This document shows positions 9,421 to 18,047 of a stretch of DNA of 64,000 nucleotides, piece after piece; positions within the stretch are counted from its first letter, which is position 1; the number at the start of each line of letters is the position of its first letter. The DNA is from Pseudorhodoferax soli (GTDB taxonomy: Bacteria > Pseudomonadota > Gammaproteobacteria > Burkholderiales > Burkholderiaceae_C), in contig NZ_QPJK01000004.1 in NCBI RefSeq assembly GCF_003337555.1, forward strand, positions 595,320 to 659,319, in the 5' to 3' direction. A program made the position numbers and the translations under genes. The notes under the pieces are model-generated. The model was not told where the DNA came from, ran no database searches, and was given only the letters and a program-made list of their open reading frames with translations.

Positions 9421-11242
9421 ATGGCCACCCTCATCCCCTCCCTCGGCTCCTGCAAACCCCGCATGACCAGCGGCGAGCGCCGCCTCGCCGAACGCCTGGA
9501 GCAGCAACTCGATGAGGACTACCTACTCTGGTACGACGTGCCCATCGGCCCGAAGCAGACGCACCGGACTTCGTCGTCCTGCACCCGCGGCGTGGCCTGC
9601 TGATCCTGGAGACCAAGGACTGGCGGCTGGACACCATCGTGAACACCACGCCCCAGCGCTGGGACATCCTGGCCGACGGGCGGCCCAAGACCGTCATCAA
9701 CCCGCTGGCCCAGGCCCGGCATTGCGCCATCCAAGTGGTCAATGCCTTGGAGCGCGATGCCCAGCTCCTGCAGGCCAGCGGCCCGCACCAGGGCAAGCTC
9801 GCGTTTCCCTGGGGCCATGGTGTGGTGTTCACGCGCATCACGCGCCGGCAGTTCGAGTCATCCGGTCTGGGCGAAGCCATCGAGCCGCACCTCGTCATCT
9901 GCGCGGACGAGATGCACGAGGGCGAAGACGCCGAGCGATTCCAGCAGCGGCTGTGGGCAATGTTTCCCATGCCTTCGGGTCGCGCGTGCTCTCGCTGCCG
10001 CAGATCGACCGTGTGCGCTGGATCGTGTTTCCCGAGGTGCGCGTGCAGACCCAGGGCGCGCTATTCGACGACGAGGATGAGCAGGCGCAGTTGCCCAACA
10101 TCCTGCGCGTGTTGGACCTCCAGCAGGAGCAACTGGCGCGCTCGCTGGGCGATGGTCACCGCGTGATCCACGGCGTGGCGGGCTCGGGCAAGACCATGAT
10201 CCTGGGCTACCGGGCCGAATACCTGGCCAAAGCGGCCGGCCCGGGCAGCAAACCCGTGCTGGTGCTCTGCTACAACGAGCCGTTGGCCGTGAAGCTGGCG
10301 GCCATGATGCTGGCACGCGGCCTCGGCGATCTGGTGCATGCGCGCCACTTCCACAAGTGGTGCCGCCAGCAGCTGGTGGCCTTCGGCCAACCGCTGCCGG
10401 GCCAGGGGCCGGGCATGTTCGACGAGATGGTCGAGGGCGTCATCCGCGCGGTAGACCGGCGGCAGACTCCGTCGGGCCAGTACCGGGCCATCCTGATCGA
10501 CGAAGGCCACGACTTCGCGCCGCCCTGGCTGCGTCTGGTCACGCAGATGGTGGACCCGGAGACGAACAGCCTGCTGCTGCTCTACGACGATGCGCAGAGC
10601 ATCTACGAGCGCCAGCGCAACCGGCAGTTCAGCTTCAAGAGCGTGGGCATCCAGGCGCAAGGGCGCACCACCATCCTGAAGATCAACTACCGCAACACGC
10701 GCCAGATCCTGCAGACGGCCAGCCTGATCGCCGCCGAGTTGCTGAGCCCGGACGAGAAGGACGAGGACGGCATTCCGCTGGTGCAGCCCGTCTCGTGCGG
10801 GCGCGAAGGCGCAGAGCCGGTGTTCATCCGCCTGCCGACCTTGCAGCAGGAGGCGCACCGCATCGTCGACCTGCTCGGCAGCCTGCACGACGGCGAAGGG
10901 CACGCCTGGAGCGACATGGCCATCGTCTGCCGTGACTATGCGGCCATGGACACCTGCGCATCGGCATTGCGGCGGCGCGGCCTGCCGCTGCAGCTGCGCA
11001 AGCGCGCGGGCGACTACAACCCCGCCGCCGACGCCATCACGGTGATGACGGTGCGGGTGAGCAAGGGGCTGGAGTTCCCAGTGGTCGCCATGCCTGGCAT
11101 GGGCCACATGCCCGCGCCGGACCAGGACGAGCAGGAGGAGGCACGCCTGTTCTACGTGGGTGCCACGCGCGCCACGCAGCGGCTGATCGTGGGCGTGAGT
11201 GGCGACGGGGCGTTCGGGCGCAGGCTGCACCCGGGCGATTGA
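9421..11242 (+). pseudogene. NERD-domain / UvrD-type helicase, broken by two single-base deletions
   Basis: Three consecutive frames add up to one protein of about 607 residues. Frame one (from 9421) gives MATLIPSLGSCKPRMTSGER to about 9560. The next frame gives VVLHPRRGLLILETKDWRLD through about 9965, and the third continues HAFGSRVLSLPQIDRVRWIV to the stop at 11242. The first shift is a one-base loss at about 9561, seen directly by comparison with the intact reading at 8007-8030. The second is a one-base loss in a C run at about 9967-9970. The NERD domain (residues 1 to about 130) is followed by a superfamily 1 helicase: GVAGSGKTMI (Walker A), ILIDEGHDF (Walker B), RVSKGLEFPVV and LFYVGATRAT. 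Either a recent pseudogene or a gene with sequencing errors; the motor motifs themselves are well preserved. Confidence 0.8.
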
Positions 11243-11271
11243 GTGGCGGCGCCATTCGGTGCCACGGCACC

Positions 11272-11336
11272 CAGCCCGTGCTGGGCATCGGCGCCGGCTC
11301 GGGCCGCGACGCTACCGCGCTGGCGCAGCGAGTCAC
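11272..11336 (+). other. Fragment duplicating the SAM-binding motif of the methyltransferase gene at 13215
   Basis: This stretch of about 65 bases (CCAGCCCGTGCTGGGCATCG, then GCGCCGGCTCGGGCCGCGAC) matches 13333-13397 with only a handful of differences. In the latter it encodes RVLDIGAGSGRDAAALAQ, motif I of the class I methyltransferase. No start or remainder of the gene is present here. It looks like a scar left by a duplication or recombination event between the accessory island and its right flank. Confidence 0.7.
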
Positions 11337-11364
11337 CCCAAGCCTTGCGCCAGCATGATCATCC

Positions 11365-12527
11365 ATGTCGGACACCAAGAAGACCAAGGCCCACCCCTCC
11401 GCCGATGGCCCTGTGGGTGATGCCCTGCCCAGCGCCGTCGGACGCATGCAGGACTACGACGGGATCCATCACGACATCGTTGCGTTGTTGGAGAGCGCCC
11501 GCCGCTCCGCTGCGCGTAGCGTCAATTCGCTCATTGCGGCGAGCTATTGGGCAGTCGGGCAGCGCATCGTGGAATTCGAGCAGGGTGGCAAGGACCGGGC
11601 GGCGTATGGGGACGCCTTGATCCAGCGCCTGTCCACCGACCTGTCGGCGCGCTTCGGGTGTGGCTTCATCAGGCAGAACCTTCAGCAGATGCGCATGTTT
11701 TACCAAGCGTGGCCCATGAACCAGATTCGCCAGACACTGTCTGCGATTTCTGGAGGCCAGGCGCCGCTGGCGCAGGCCTTCCCGCTGCCGTGGTCCGCCT
11801 ACGTGCGCCTACTCTCCCTCAAGAGCCCCGGCGCCCGCAACTTCTACGAGACCGAAGCCCTGCGTTGCGGCTGGAGCGTGCGCCAGCTGGACCGCCAGAT
11901 CAACAGCCAGTTCTATGAGCGCATCGCGCTGTCGCGCAACAAGGCGGCCATGCTGCGAAATGCGGAACACGCCGAGTCTGGCGATGCCATCACGCCCGAG
12001 CAGGCACTGAAGGATCCCTTCGTGCTGGAGTTTCTGAACCTCAAGGACGAGTACTCCGAATCCGACCTGGAAGAGACGCTGATCGAGCACCTGGCCGACT
12101 TCCTGCTGGAGTTGGGCGACGACTTGCCTTTGTCGGCCGCCAGCGCCGCCTGCGGCTGGACGACATCTGGTTCCGGGTCGACCTGCTGTTCTTTCATCGC
12201 CAGCTGAAGTGCTTGCTGGTCATCGACCTCAAGATCGGCAAGTTCAGCCATGCCGACGCGGGCCAGATGCATATGTACCTGAACTACGCCCGCGAGCACT
12301 GGATGAAGCCCGGCGAGAACCCACCCGTGGGCCTGATCCTGTGCGCCAGCAAAGGCAGCAACGAAGCGCACTACGCGCTGGAAGGACTGTCCAACAAGGT
12401 CTTGGCCGCCGAGTACCAGACCGTGCTGCCGGATGAGAAGCTGCTGGCCGCGGAACTGGACAGGACGCGGCGGGAGCTGGAAGCGAGGCGGACTGCGCGC
12501 AGTGGCGAGTCGGGGAACGGCGAATAA
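11365..12527 (+). pseudogene. DUF1016/YhcG-family nuclease, second copy, frameshifted
   Basis: The first frame (11365-12207) encodes the N-terminal helical domain and the linker up to FLLELGDD. One base is then missing near 12124. Restoring it gives GDDFAFVGRQRRLRLDDIW, then FRVDLLFFHRQLKC and VIDLKIGKFSHADAGQMHMY, that is, the PD-(D/E)XK core continuing to the stop at 12527 (total about 387 residues). In the core the metal-binding residues would be D in FRVDLL and D/K in VIDLKIG. The gene belongs to a different DUF1016 subgroup from the one at 8270: their sequences are clearly divergent. It follows the broken helicase, so both genes of this second pair are damaged by single-base losses. Confidence 0.8.
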
Positions 12528-12610
12528 GGGCGTCGCCCCCGGGCCGGCCAGCCGGTGCGCGCAGGCGGCAGCAGACGTGGCATGCGCCGACTGTGCCGCC
12601 AGGAACGACA

Positions 12611-12630
12611 AAACCGCCCGAAGGCGGTTT
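12611..12630 (-). terminator. Rho-independent terminator for the DUF4148 gene
   Basis: On the minus strand an 8-bp perfect stem AAACCGCC/GGCGGTTT with a four-base TTCG loop is followed by TTTTGTCGTT. It lies 24 bases past the DUF4148 stop codon at 12654. On the plus strand the flank is A-rich on one side only, so the element mainly serves the minus strand. Confidence 0.8.
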
Positions 12631-12653
12631 CGTCACGGAGCGTTCGAAGCCTC

Positions 12654-12965
12654 TCAGACTTCGCCGCCCACCAGTTGCCCATGCCGCACGGCGTAGACGG
12701 CTTCGGCGCGGACGGCATCGCGAGACAGCGTGCTCTTGGCTGTGGCCACGGCGCCCACGTCGGCACCTTCGCCCAGTTCGGGCAGCGCGTCGTTGCGCAG
12801 GGCTTGCAGGTAGTCTGCGCGCACGGCTTCGCGGGTCAGGGTGCTCTTGGCGCTGCTCACGGGGGGCACGTAGCCGACTTCACCGCTGATGTTGTCGCCA
12901 GCGAAGCTGGGAGCTGCTGCAAAACCGGCGGCGGCGATCAGGGCGGAGGCGATGAACTTGTTCAT
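12654..12965 (-). CDS. DUF4148 family small secreted protein
   Basis: A 103-residue protein with a Sec signal peptide (MNKFIASALIAAAGFAAAPS, cleavage likely after SFA). The mature part holds two copies of a short helix motif: AKSTLTREAVRADYLQA (about residues 39-55) and AKSTLSRDAVRAEA (about 75-88). This is the DUF4148 pattern common in Burkholderiales, usually in multiple small paralogues. Function is unknown; a periplasmic, stress-related role is only a guess. The gene is monocistronic, with its own terminator, and an 8-bp inverted repeat lies 70-100 bases upstream of its start. Confidence 0.85.
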   Translation of the reverse strand: MNKFIASALIAAAGFAAAPSFAGDNISGEVGYVPPVSSAKSTLTREAVRADYLQALRNDALPELGEGADVGAVATAKSTLSRDAVRAEAVYAVRHGQLVGGEV

Positions 12966-13034
12966 GATGGATTCCTTTGAAAGTGACGGTTGCGATTGCT
13001 CATGTCGGCGGGGCTGGACCTTCCTTCCCCGTCC

Positions 13035-13065
13035 TCGATGAGTCGGCTTGTGTGCGCCTCATCGA
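13035..13065. promoter_or_regulatory. Inverted repeat upstream of the DUF4148 gene
   Basis: TCGATGAG at 13035-13042 and CTCATCGA at 13058-13065 are perfect 8-bp inverted copies with a 15-base spacer, lying in the non-coding gap between the DUF4148 gene (minus) and the methyltransferase gene (plus). The arms and spacing suit a dimeric regulator or a cruciform; no regulator can be named from the sequence. Confidence 0.4.
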
Positions 13066-13214
13066 TGGGTTGAATTGTGGAAGCCGCACTCCGAAAGAAA
13101 AACCAGCCACTGGGCAAAGGATCGTTTCCACGCGCTGAACAATCGCCGCATGCGCGCGCGCCGAGCGGGAGCCAGCGGACGATCAGTCCCCCCACCATGC
13201 GACCATCCGCCACC

Positions 13215-13820
13215 ATGACCCAGATCCCCGGCACAGCCGGCTACGGCGCCCACGCAGCCGCCCTGGCCGACCAGTACGAAAGCCTGTCGTTCGCCGACCT
13301 GCACCGCGATGTGCTGCACCTGTTTCCCACCACGCCCAGCCGCGTGCTGGACATCGGCGCCGGCTCGGGGCGCGACGCCGCAGCGCTGGCGCAGTCGGGC
13401 CACCAGGTCACGGCCGTCGAGCCGACGGCAGAACTGCGCGCCGAAGGCCAGCGCCGCCACGCCGCGCTGGGCCTCGCCTGGGTGGACGACCACCTGCCGC
13501 ACCTGCACCGCGTGCGCGCCCTGGGCCAGCGCTTCGACCTGGTGCTGCTCACCGCCGTCTGGATGCACCTGGATGCGCCCGAGCGCGCAGCCGGCATGCC
13601 GGCCCTCGCGCAACTCGTGGCCGATGGCGGCCAGGTGGTGATGTCCCTGCGCCATGGGCCGGTGCCGGACGAGCGCCGCATGTTCGACGTGTCGGCCGAG
13701 GAGACCATGGCGCTGGCGGCGGAACACGGCTTCACCTGCCACCACCAGGGCACGCGCGGCGACGTGCTGGGGCGCGACGGTGTGTGGTGGAGCGTGGTGG
13801 CCTTGCGACGCAACGCATGA
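13215..13820 (+). CDS. Class I SAM-dependent methyltransferase
   Basis: A 201-residue protein starting MTQIPGTAGYGAHAAALADQ. Earlier in-frame starts (13077) would add a proline/arginine-rich leader without family likeness, so the ATG at 13215 is chosen. Motif I is RVLDIGAGSGRDAAALAQ (about residues 40-57), and the acidic residue ending the next strand is in VTAVEPTAELR. The later LVLLTAVWMHLD is the post-motif region of Methyltransf_11/23-type enzymes. Substrate is unknown. It stands alone, divergent from the DUF4148 gene and convergent with the LysR gene. A 65-base copy of its motif I region lies at 11272. Confidence 0.83.
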   Translation: MTQIPGTAGYGAHAAALADQYESLSFADLHRDVLHLFPTTPSRVLDIGAGSGRDAAALAQSGHQVTAVEPTAELRAEGQRRHAALGLAWVDDHLPHLHRVRALGQRFDLVLLTAVWMHLDAPERAAGMPALAQLVADGGQVVMSLRHGPVPDERRMFDVSAEETMALAAEHGFTCHHQGTRGDVLGRDGVWWSVVALRRNA

Positions 13821-13844
13821 CACGCCGCCCTTCCCCAGACCTAT

Positions 13845-14753
13845 CTAAGCCGCCACCGCACCCCCACCCCGCGCCTTCGCAAAATCGATGAAGGCCCGCA
13901 AGGCCGAAGGCACATAGCGCTGGCGCGGGTAGTACAGGAAAGGCCGGCCCAGCCCCGGTGACCAATCCTCCAGCAAACGCACCAGCGAACCGGCCTCCAG
14001 CTCGCGCACGGCGTACTGCTCGTGCACGTAGGCCACGCCCACGCCGGCCACGGCGGCGTTGACGGCGATCTGCGCGTCGTTCACGGTCAGCGGGCCGGCA
14101 GGGTCCACGCGCACGGTTTCGCCATGCTTGCGAAAGCTCCACACGAAGATGCTGCCGCCCTGGAAGCGGCGGCGGATGCAGGCGTGGTCGGCCAGGTCGG
14201 CCGGCCGCCGGGGCGGCGGCAGGTTCAGCAGGTACGACGGCGCCGCCACCACGGCGTAGCGCTGCGGCGGGCCGATCGGCACGGCCACCATGTCCTGGTC
14301 CAGGTCGCTCTCGAAGCGCACGCCGGCGTCGAAGCCGGCCTGCACGATGTCGATCTTGGCGGCGTCGGCGGTGAGCTCGATCTCCACATGCGGATGTGCG
14401 CGCAGGAAATCGGCCACCAGCGGCGCCAGCAGGAACTGGGCGACAGGCGCGGGCGCGTTGATGCGCAGCGTGCCCATGGGCGATGCGCGGTGCAGGTTCA
14501 CGCGGTCGACCGCGTCGCGGATCTGGTCGAGTGCGGGCGCCAGCTGCAGCAGCAGCTGCTCGCCCGCGGCAGTGGGCGCCACGCTGCGGGTGGTCCGGCG
14601 CAGCAGCACCATGCCCAGCTGCTCCTCTAGCCTGCGCAGGGTCTGGCTGATGAGAGCGGGCGACACACCACGTTCCAGCGCGGCACGGCGAAAGCTGCGG
14701 TGCCGCGCCACGGCGGCGAATGCGTCCAGGTCGCCCAGGGCCGGTTTCGCCAT
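13845..14753 (-). CDS. LysR-family transcriptional regulator
   Basis: A 302-residue LysR regulator. The N-terminal winged helix-turn-helix is LDAFAAVARHRSFRRAALER then VSPALISQTLRRLEEQLGM (residues 9-47), followed by a linker helix and a periplasmic-binding-like effector domain. Its subgroup resembles the GcvA/AaeR-like regulators that act on divergent neighbours. It is transcribed away from the Kelch gene at 14829, with only 75 bases between the two starts, so the Kelch gene and possibly the MFS gene after it are the likely targets. The effector is unknown. Confidence 0.9.
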   Translation of the reverse strand: MAKPALGDLDAFAAVARHRSFRRAALERGVSPALISQTLRRLEEQLGMVLLRRTTRSVAPTAAGEQLLLQLAPALDQIRDAVDRVNLHRASPMGTLRINAPAPVAQFLLAPLVADFLRAHPHVEIELTADAAKIDIVQAGFDAGVRFESDLDQDMVAVPIGPPQRYAVVAAPSYLLNLPPPRRPADLADHACIRRRFQGGSIFVWSFRKHGETVRVDPAGPLTVNDAQIAVNAAVAGVGVAYVHEQYAVRELEAGSLVRLLEDWSPGLGRPFLYYPRQRYVPSALRAFIDFAKARGGGAVAA

Positions 14754-14828
14754 TGTTCACACAGGCTAAAGAATCTGTGCAGCATTGTGCATCTAGTGTT
14801 TTGCGCATGGCTGCCTACGATGTAGGGC

Positions 14829-15878
14829 ATGCACGCACACCCACCCACCTTCGCCATGCACCGCCGCGATGTCCTGCGCCTGGCCACCGGTCTTGCCGCA
14901 GCGCCGCTGCTGCGCCCCGCCACCGCACAGGATGCCTCCCCGCGCTGGACCACGGCCGCACCCGCTTCGCTGGCGCGGCAGGAGCTGTACCCCGAGGTGC
15001 TGGACGGCAAGATCTACGTGGCGGGTGGGCTGCTGAGCCCGAACACGGGCTACTCCGCACACCTGGAGGCCTACGACCCCGCCACCGACCGCTGGACGCG
15101 GCTGGCCACGCTGCCCGAAGCGCGCCACCACATCGCGCTGGCTGCAGCCGGCGGCCTGCTCTACGGCGTGGGCGGTTTCAGCGGCGGCTTTCCGAACTGG
15201 CAGGCGCAGGCCTCGGTCCATGTGTACGACCCGGCCGCCGACCGCTGGCGCGACGGGGTGGCGCTGCCGGCGCCCGGTGCCGAGGGCGTGGCCGCCGCCG
15301 TGGCGGGCAAGATCTACCTGGTGGGCGGGCGGCTGCGTGGCACGGCCGATGCGCGGCACTTCAATGCGCATGTGAACACCGCGCGCGCCCTGGTGTTCGA
15401 CCCCGCCGCGGGCCGCTGGTCGGCCATTGCCGATGCGCCCACCGCACGCAACAGCGCGGCCTCGGCCGTCATCGACGGGCGGCTCTACGTGGTGGGCGGG
15501 CGCCAGGCCCTGCCGCAGCCGGACGGCACGCTGCGCCAGGTGAACGTGCCGCAGCTGGAGGTGTACGACCCCGCCAGCGACCGCTGGACCACGCGCGCGC
15601 CCATGCCCCAGGCCCAGGGCGGCCTGGCTGCGGCGGCCTGGGGTGGCCGGCTCTACGTGTTCGGCGGCGAGCAGTGGGTGCCCGAGCAGAAGGTGTTCGC
15701 CGACTGCTGGGTCTACACACCCCGCACCGACCAGTGGGCCGCGCTGCCGCCGCTGCCCACGCGGCGCCACGGCCTGGGCGCCGCCACGGTGGGCAACCGC
15801 ATCCACGTGTTCGGCGGTGGCACGCGCGTGGGCGGCGATGCGGCCACCGATGTGCACGAGGTGCTGGTGCTCGGGTAG
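14829..15878 (+). CDS. Kelch-repeat beta-propeller protein, exported
   Basis: A 349-residue protein with a twin-arginine-like signal (MHRRDVLRLATGLAAAPLLR, followed by ATAQ); a second in-frame ATG at 14856 begins exactly at this signal and may be the true start. The mature part has five to six Kelch units of about 50 residues, each with the GG doublet and Tyr/Trp spacing: GKIYVAGGLL, GLLYGVGGFSGG, GKIYLVGGRL, GRLYVVGGRQ, GRLYVFGGEQ and NRIHVFGGGT. The predicted fold is a periplasmic six-bladed propeller; the ligand is unknown. It is divergent from the LysR gene and precedes an MFS transporter gene in the same direction. Confidence 0.87.
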   Translation: MHAHPPTFAMHRRDVLRLATGLAAAPLLRPATAQDASPRWTTAAPASLARQELYPEVLDGKIYVAGGLLSPNTGYSAHLEAYDPATDRWTRLATLPEARHHIALAAAGGLLYGVGGFSGGFPNWQAQASVHVYDPAADRWRDGVALPAPGAEGVAAAVAGKIYLVGGRLRGTADARHFNAHVNTARALVFDPAAGRWSAIADAPTARNSAASAVIDGRLYVVGGRQALPQPDGTLRQVNVPQLEVYDPASDRWTTRAPMPQAQGGLAAAAWGGRLYVFGGEQWVPEQKVFADCWVYTPRTDQWAALPPLPTRRHGLGAATVGNRIHVFGGGTRVGGDAATDVHEVLVLG

Positions 15879-15899
15879 ACAGGGCTGGCGGGTGGCACG

Positions 15900-15921
15900 T
15901 GCGCCAGCCTGCGCTGGCGCA
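15900..15921 (+). other. Hairpin between the Kelch and MFS genes
   Basis: TGCGCCAGC and GCTGGCGCA form a perfect 9-bp stem with loop CTGC, 21 bases after the Kelch stop codon. There is no T-tract after it, so it is not a standard intrinsic terminator; it may protect the 3' end of the Kelch message or attenuate read-through into the transporter gene. Confidence 0.5.
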
Positions 15922-16015
15922 GCGGCACAGCGGCGCCGGTGCCTGCACGCGGCCGGACGGACCGGCGACATCGGCCGACAGACGACCCCGCCGGGCTGCG
16001 CTACACCTGCAGCCC

Positions 16016-17461
16016 ATGACCGCAGCCAGCACCATCCCCGCGCGCCTGGACAACCTGCCCTGGTCGCGCTGGCATTGGCGCGTGGTGCTGGCGCTGGGCA
16101 TCGCCTGGGTGCTCGACGGGCTGGAGGTGACCATCGTCGGCTCCTTCGGCAGCATGCTGGAGCGGCCCGACACACTGGCGCTGACGGCCACGCAGGTCGG
16201 CTGGGCCGGGTCGCTCTATGTGGGCGGCACGGTGGTCGGTGCGCTGGTGTTCGGCCGCATGGCCGATCGGCTCGGGCGCAAGAAGCTGTTCCTGATCACG
16301 CTGGCCGTGTACATGCTGGCCACCATGGCCACTGCGTTCTCGCCGGGGTTCGCCATGTTCGCGGTGTGCCGCTTCATGACGGGCGTGGGCATCGGCGGCG
16401 AGTACGCGGCCATCAACTCGGCCATCGACGAGCTGGTGCCGGCGCGCGTGCGCGGCCGTGTGAGCCTGGCCATCAACGGCAGCTTCTGGATCGGCGCCGG
16501 CCTGGGCGCGGCGCTGAGCCTGGTGCTGCTCGACACCCGCTGGCTGGCCGTGGACCTGGGGTGGCGGCTCGGGTTTCTGCTGGGGGCCGTGCTGTCGGTC
16601 GCGGTGCTGGTGGTGCGGCGCCACGTGCCCGAGAGCCCGCGCTGGCTGATGGCACACGGCCGCGCGCACGAGGCCGAAGCCATCGTCTCGGCCATCGAGG
16701 CCGAGGTGCGCAGTGATCGGCCCGGCTGGCAGCCCGCCGCATCGGCCGACACCGGCCCGCACTTCACCCGCGCAACGCTGCCGGGGTTCCGCCAGGTGGC
16801 CTGGGTGCTGCTGCACCACTACCGCCAGCGCAGCGCGGTGGTGCTGGCGCTGATGGTGTCGCAGGCCTTCTTCTACAACGCGATCTTCTTCACCTACGCG
16901 CTGGTGCTCACGCGCTTCTATGCGGTGGAGCCGGCCAGCGTGGGCCTGTACATCCTGCCGTTCGCTGCGGGCAACGTGCTGGGGCCGCTGCTGCTGGGGC
17001 CTCTGTTCGACCGCATCGGGCGGCGTTTCATGATCGCGCTCACGTACGGGCTGTCGGGCCTGGGGCTGCTGCTGACCGGGCTGGGCTTCCTGTACGGCGT
17101 GCTGGACGCGACCACGCAGACGCTGGCCTGGTCCGCCGTGTTCTTCCTGGCCTCGGCCGCAGCCAGCTCGGCCTACCTGACCGTCAGCGAGGTGTTCCCG
17201 CTGGAGATGCGCGCGATGGCCATCGCGATCTTCTTCGCGGTGGGCGCGGGCATCGGCGGCTTCGCGGCGCCGGCGCTGTTCGGCGCGCTGATCGAGACCG
17301 GCAGCCGGGCCAATGTGTTCGTGGGCTACGCGGTGGGCGCGGCGCTGGTGGTGGTGGCGGCCGGCATCGCCTGGCGTTGGGGCATCGACGCCGAGGGGCG
17401 TTCGCTGGAAGACATCGCGCCGCCCCTGGGCAGCGCGCCGCAGGGGCCGCACGCCCCTTGA
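16016..17461 (+). CDS. MFS transporter (sugar/organic-acid permease type)
   Basis: A 481-residue major facilitator with 12 predicted helices. The ATG at 16016 (MTAASTIPARLDNLPWSRWH) is chosen because it sits just before the first helix; the frame is open far upstream only by GC bias. Hallmarks: GRMADRLGRKKLF in the loop between helices 2 and 3, the sugar-porter-like GVGIGGEYAAINSAIDEL, PESPRWLM before the central loop, and LFDRIGRRFM in the second half. This architecture is found in metabolite:H+ symporters for aromatic or dicarboxylic acids. The substrate is not determined. It follows the Kelch gene by 137 bases. Confidence 0.9.
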   Translation: MTAASTIPARLDNLPWSRWHWRVVLALGIAWVLDGLEVTIVGSFGSMLERPDTLALTATQVGWAGSLYVGGTVVGALVFGRMADRLGRKKLFLITLAVYMLATMATAFSPGFAMFAVCRFMTGVGIGGEYAAINSAIDELVPARVRGRVSLAINGSFWIGAGLGAALSLVLLDTRWLAVDLGWRLGFLLGAVLSVAVLVVRRHVPESPRWLMAHGRAHEAEAIVSAIEAEVRSDRPGWQPAASADTGPHFTRATLPGFRQVAWVLLHHYRQRSAVVLALMVSQAFFYNAIFFTYALVLTRFYAVEPASVGLYILPFAAGNVLGPLLLGPLFDRIGRRFMIALTYGLSGLGLLLTGLGFLYGVLDATTQTLAWSAVFFLASAAASSAYLTVSEVFPLEMRAMAIAIFFAVGAGIGGFAAPALFGALIETGSRANVFVGYAVGAALVVVAAGIAWRWGIDAEGRSLEDIAPPLGSAPQGPHAP

Positions 17462-17567
17462 GCTGCCACCGGCAGCGCGCTGGGCCTACGCGCGAAGCGG
17501 CGCGGCCCTGACGCGGGCGCGGCAAGCGCGCCGCACACTGCGTCATTTGCACAGACGGGAGCGCACG

Positions 17568-17894
17568 ATGGAACCGATGAAGCCGATGGAACCCATGAAG
17601 CCGATGAAGCCGATGGCACCGATGCAGCCCATGCAGAGCGACGACAGCTGGTGGCCCCAGGGCCTGTCCAACCCTTCGTCCACCGGCGCCCAGAACGACC
17701 TGCAGTACGCGTTCTTTCCGCAGCAGCGGCGCCTGGCGATCCGCCGTGGCGGCTCGGTGCAGCAGTACGACACGGGCGAGCTGGCGATCTCGGGTGTCGG
17801 CCAAAGCCAGAGCGGCCAGGGGCCTGGCGCCGAACCGGTGTTCTCGACCGCGCAGGGCGAGATCGCGTTGTCCAGCCTGCGCAAGGTCGACTGA
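17568..17894 (+). CDS. Hypothetical protein with N-terminal Xaa-Pro-Met tripeptide repeats
   Basis: A 108-residue protein. The N-terminus MEPMKPMEPMKPMKPMAPMQ is seven or so tandem (E/K/A/Q)PM triplets, followed by a soluble domain that begins SDDSWWPQGLSNPSSTGAQ and ends AQGEIALSSLRKVD. The ATG at 17568 is preceded by GACGGGAG. No known enzyme motif is visible; the methionine-rich leader could bind a soft metal such as copper or could be a flexible tether. It is flanked by GC hairpins (one at 17911-17944). I do not recognise a functional family; the repeat is also the kind of simple sequence that varies by slippage. Confidence 0.7.
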   Translation: MEPMKPMEPMKPMKPMAPMQPMQSDDSWWPQGLSNPSSTGAQNDLQYAFFPQQRRLAIRRGGSVQQYDTGELAISGVGQSQSGQGPGAEPVFSTAQGEIALSSLRKVD

Positions 17895-17910
17895 GGCGCC
17901 TGGGCCCGGG

Positions 17911-17944
17911 CTGGCGCAGGCCGCAGCGGCTCGCGCTGCGCCAG
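17911..17944 (+). other. Hairpin after the XPM-repeat gene
   Basis: CTGGCGCAG (17911-17919) and CTGCGCCAG (17936-17944) are perfect 9-bp inverted copies with a GC-rich 16-base spacer that can itself pair (GCCGC/GCGGC). It lies 17 bases after the stop codon. No U-tract follows, so termination would need Rho; a 3'-end protecting structure is equally possible. Confidence 0.45.
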
Positions 17945-18047
17945 GGAGGGCGCGCACGGTGAACGCAAGGCCACCCGCGGGCGCCACTGCGCACTGCCGC
18001 CGCGCCGCACTGCCCTCACAATGGCGCATTCCGGGAGGGACGCCGCC

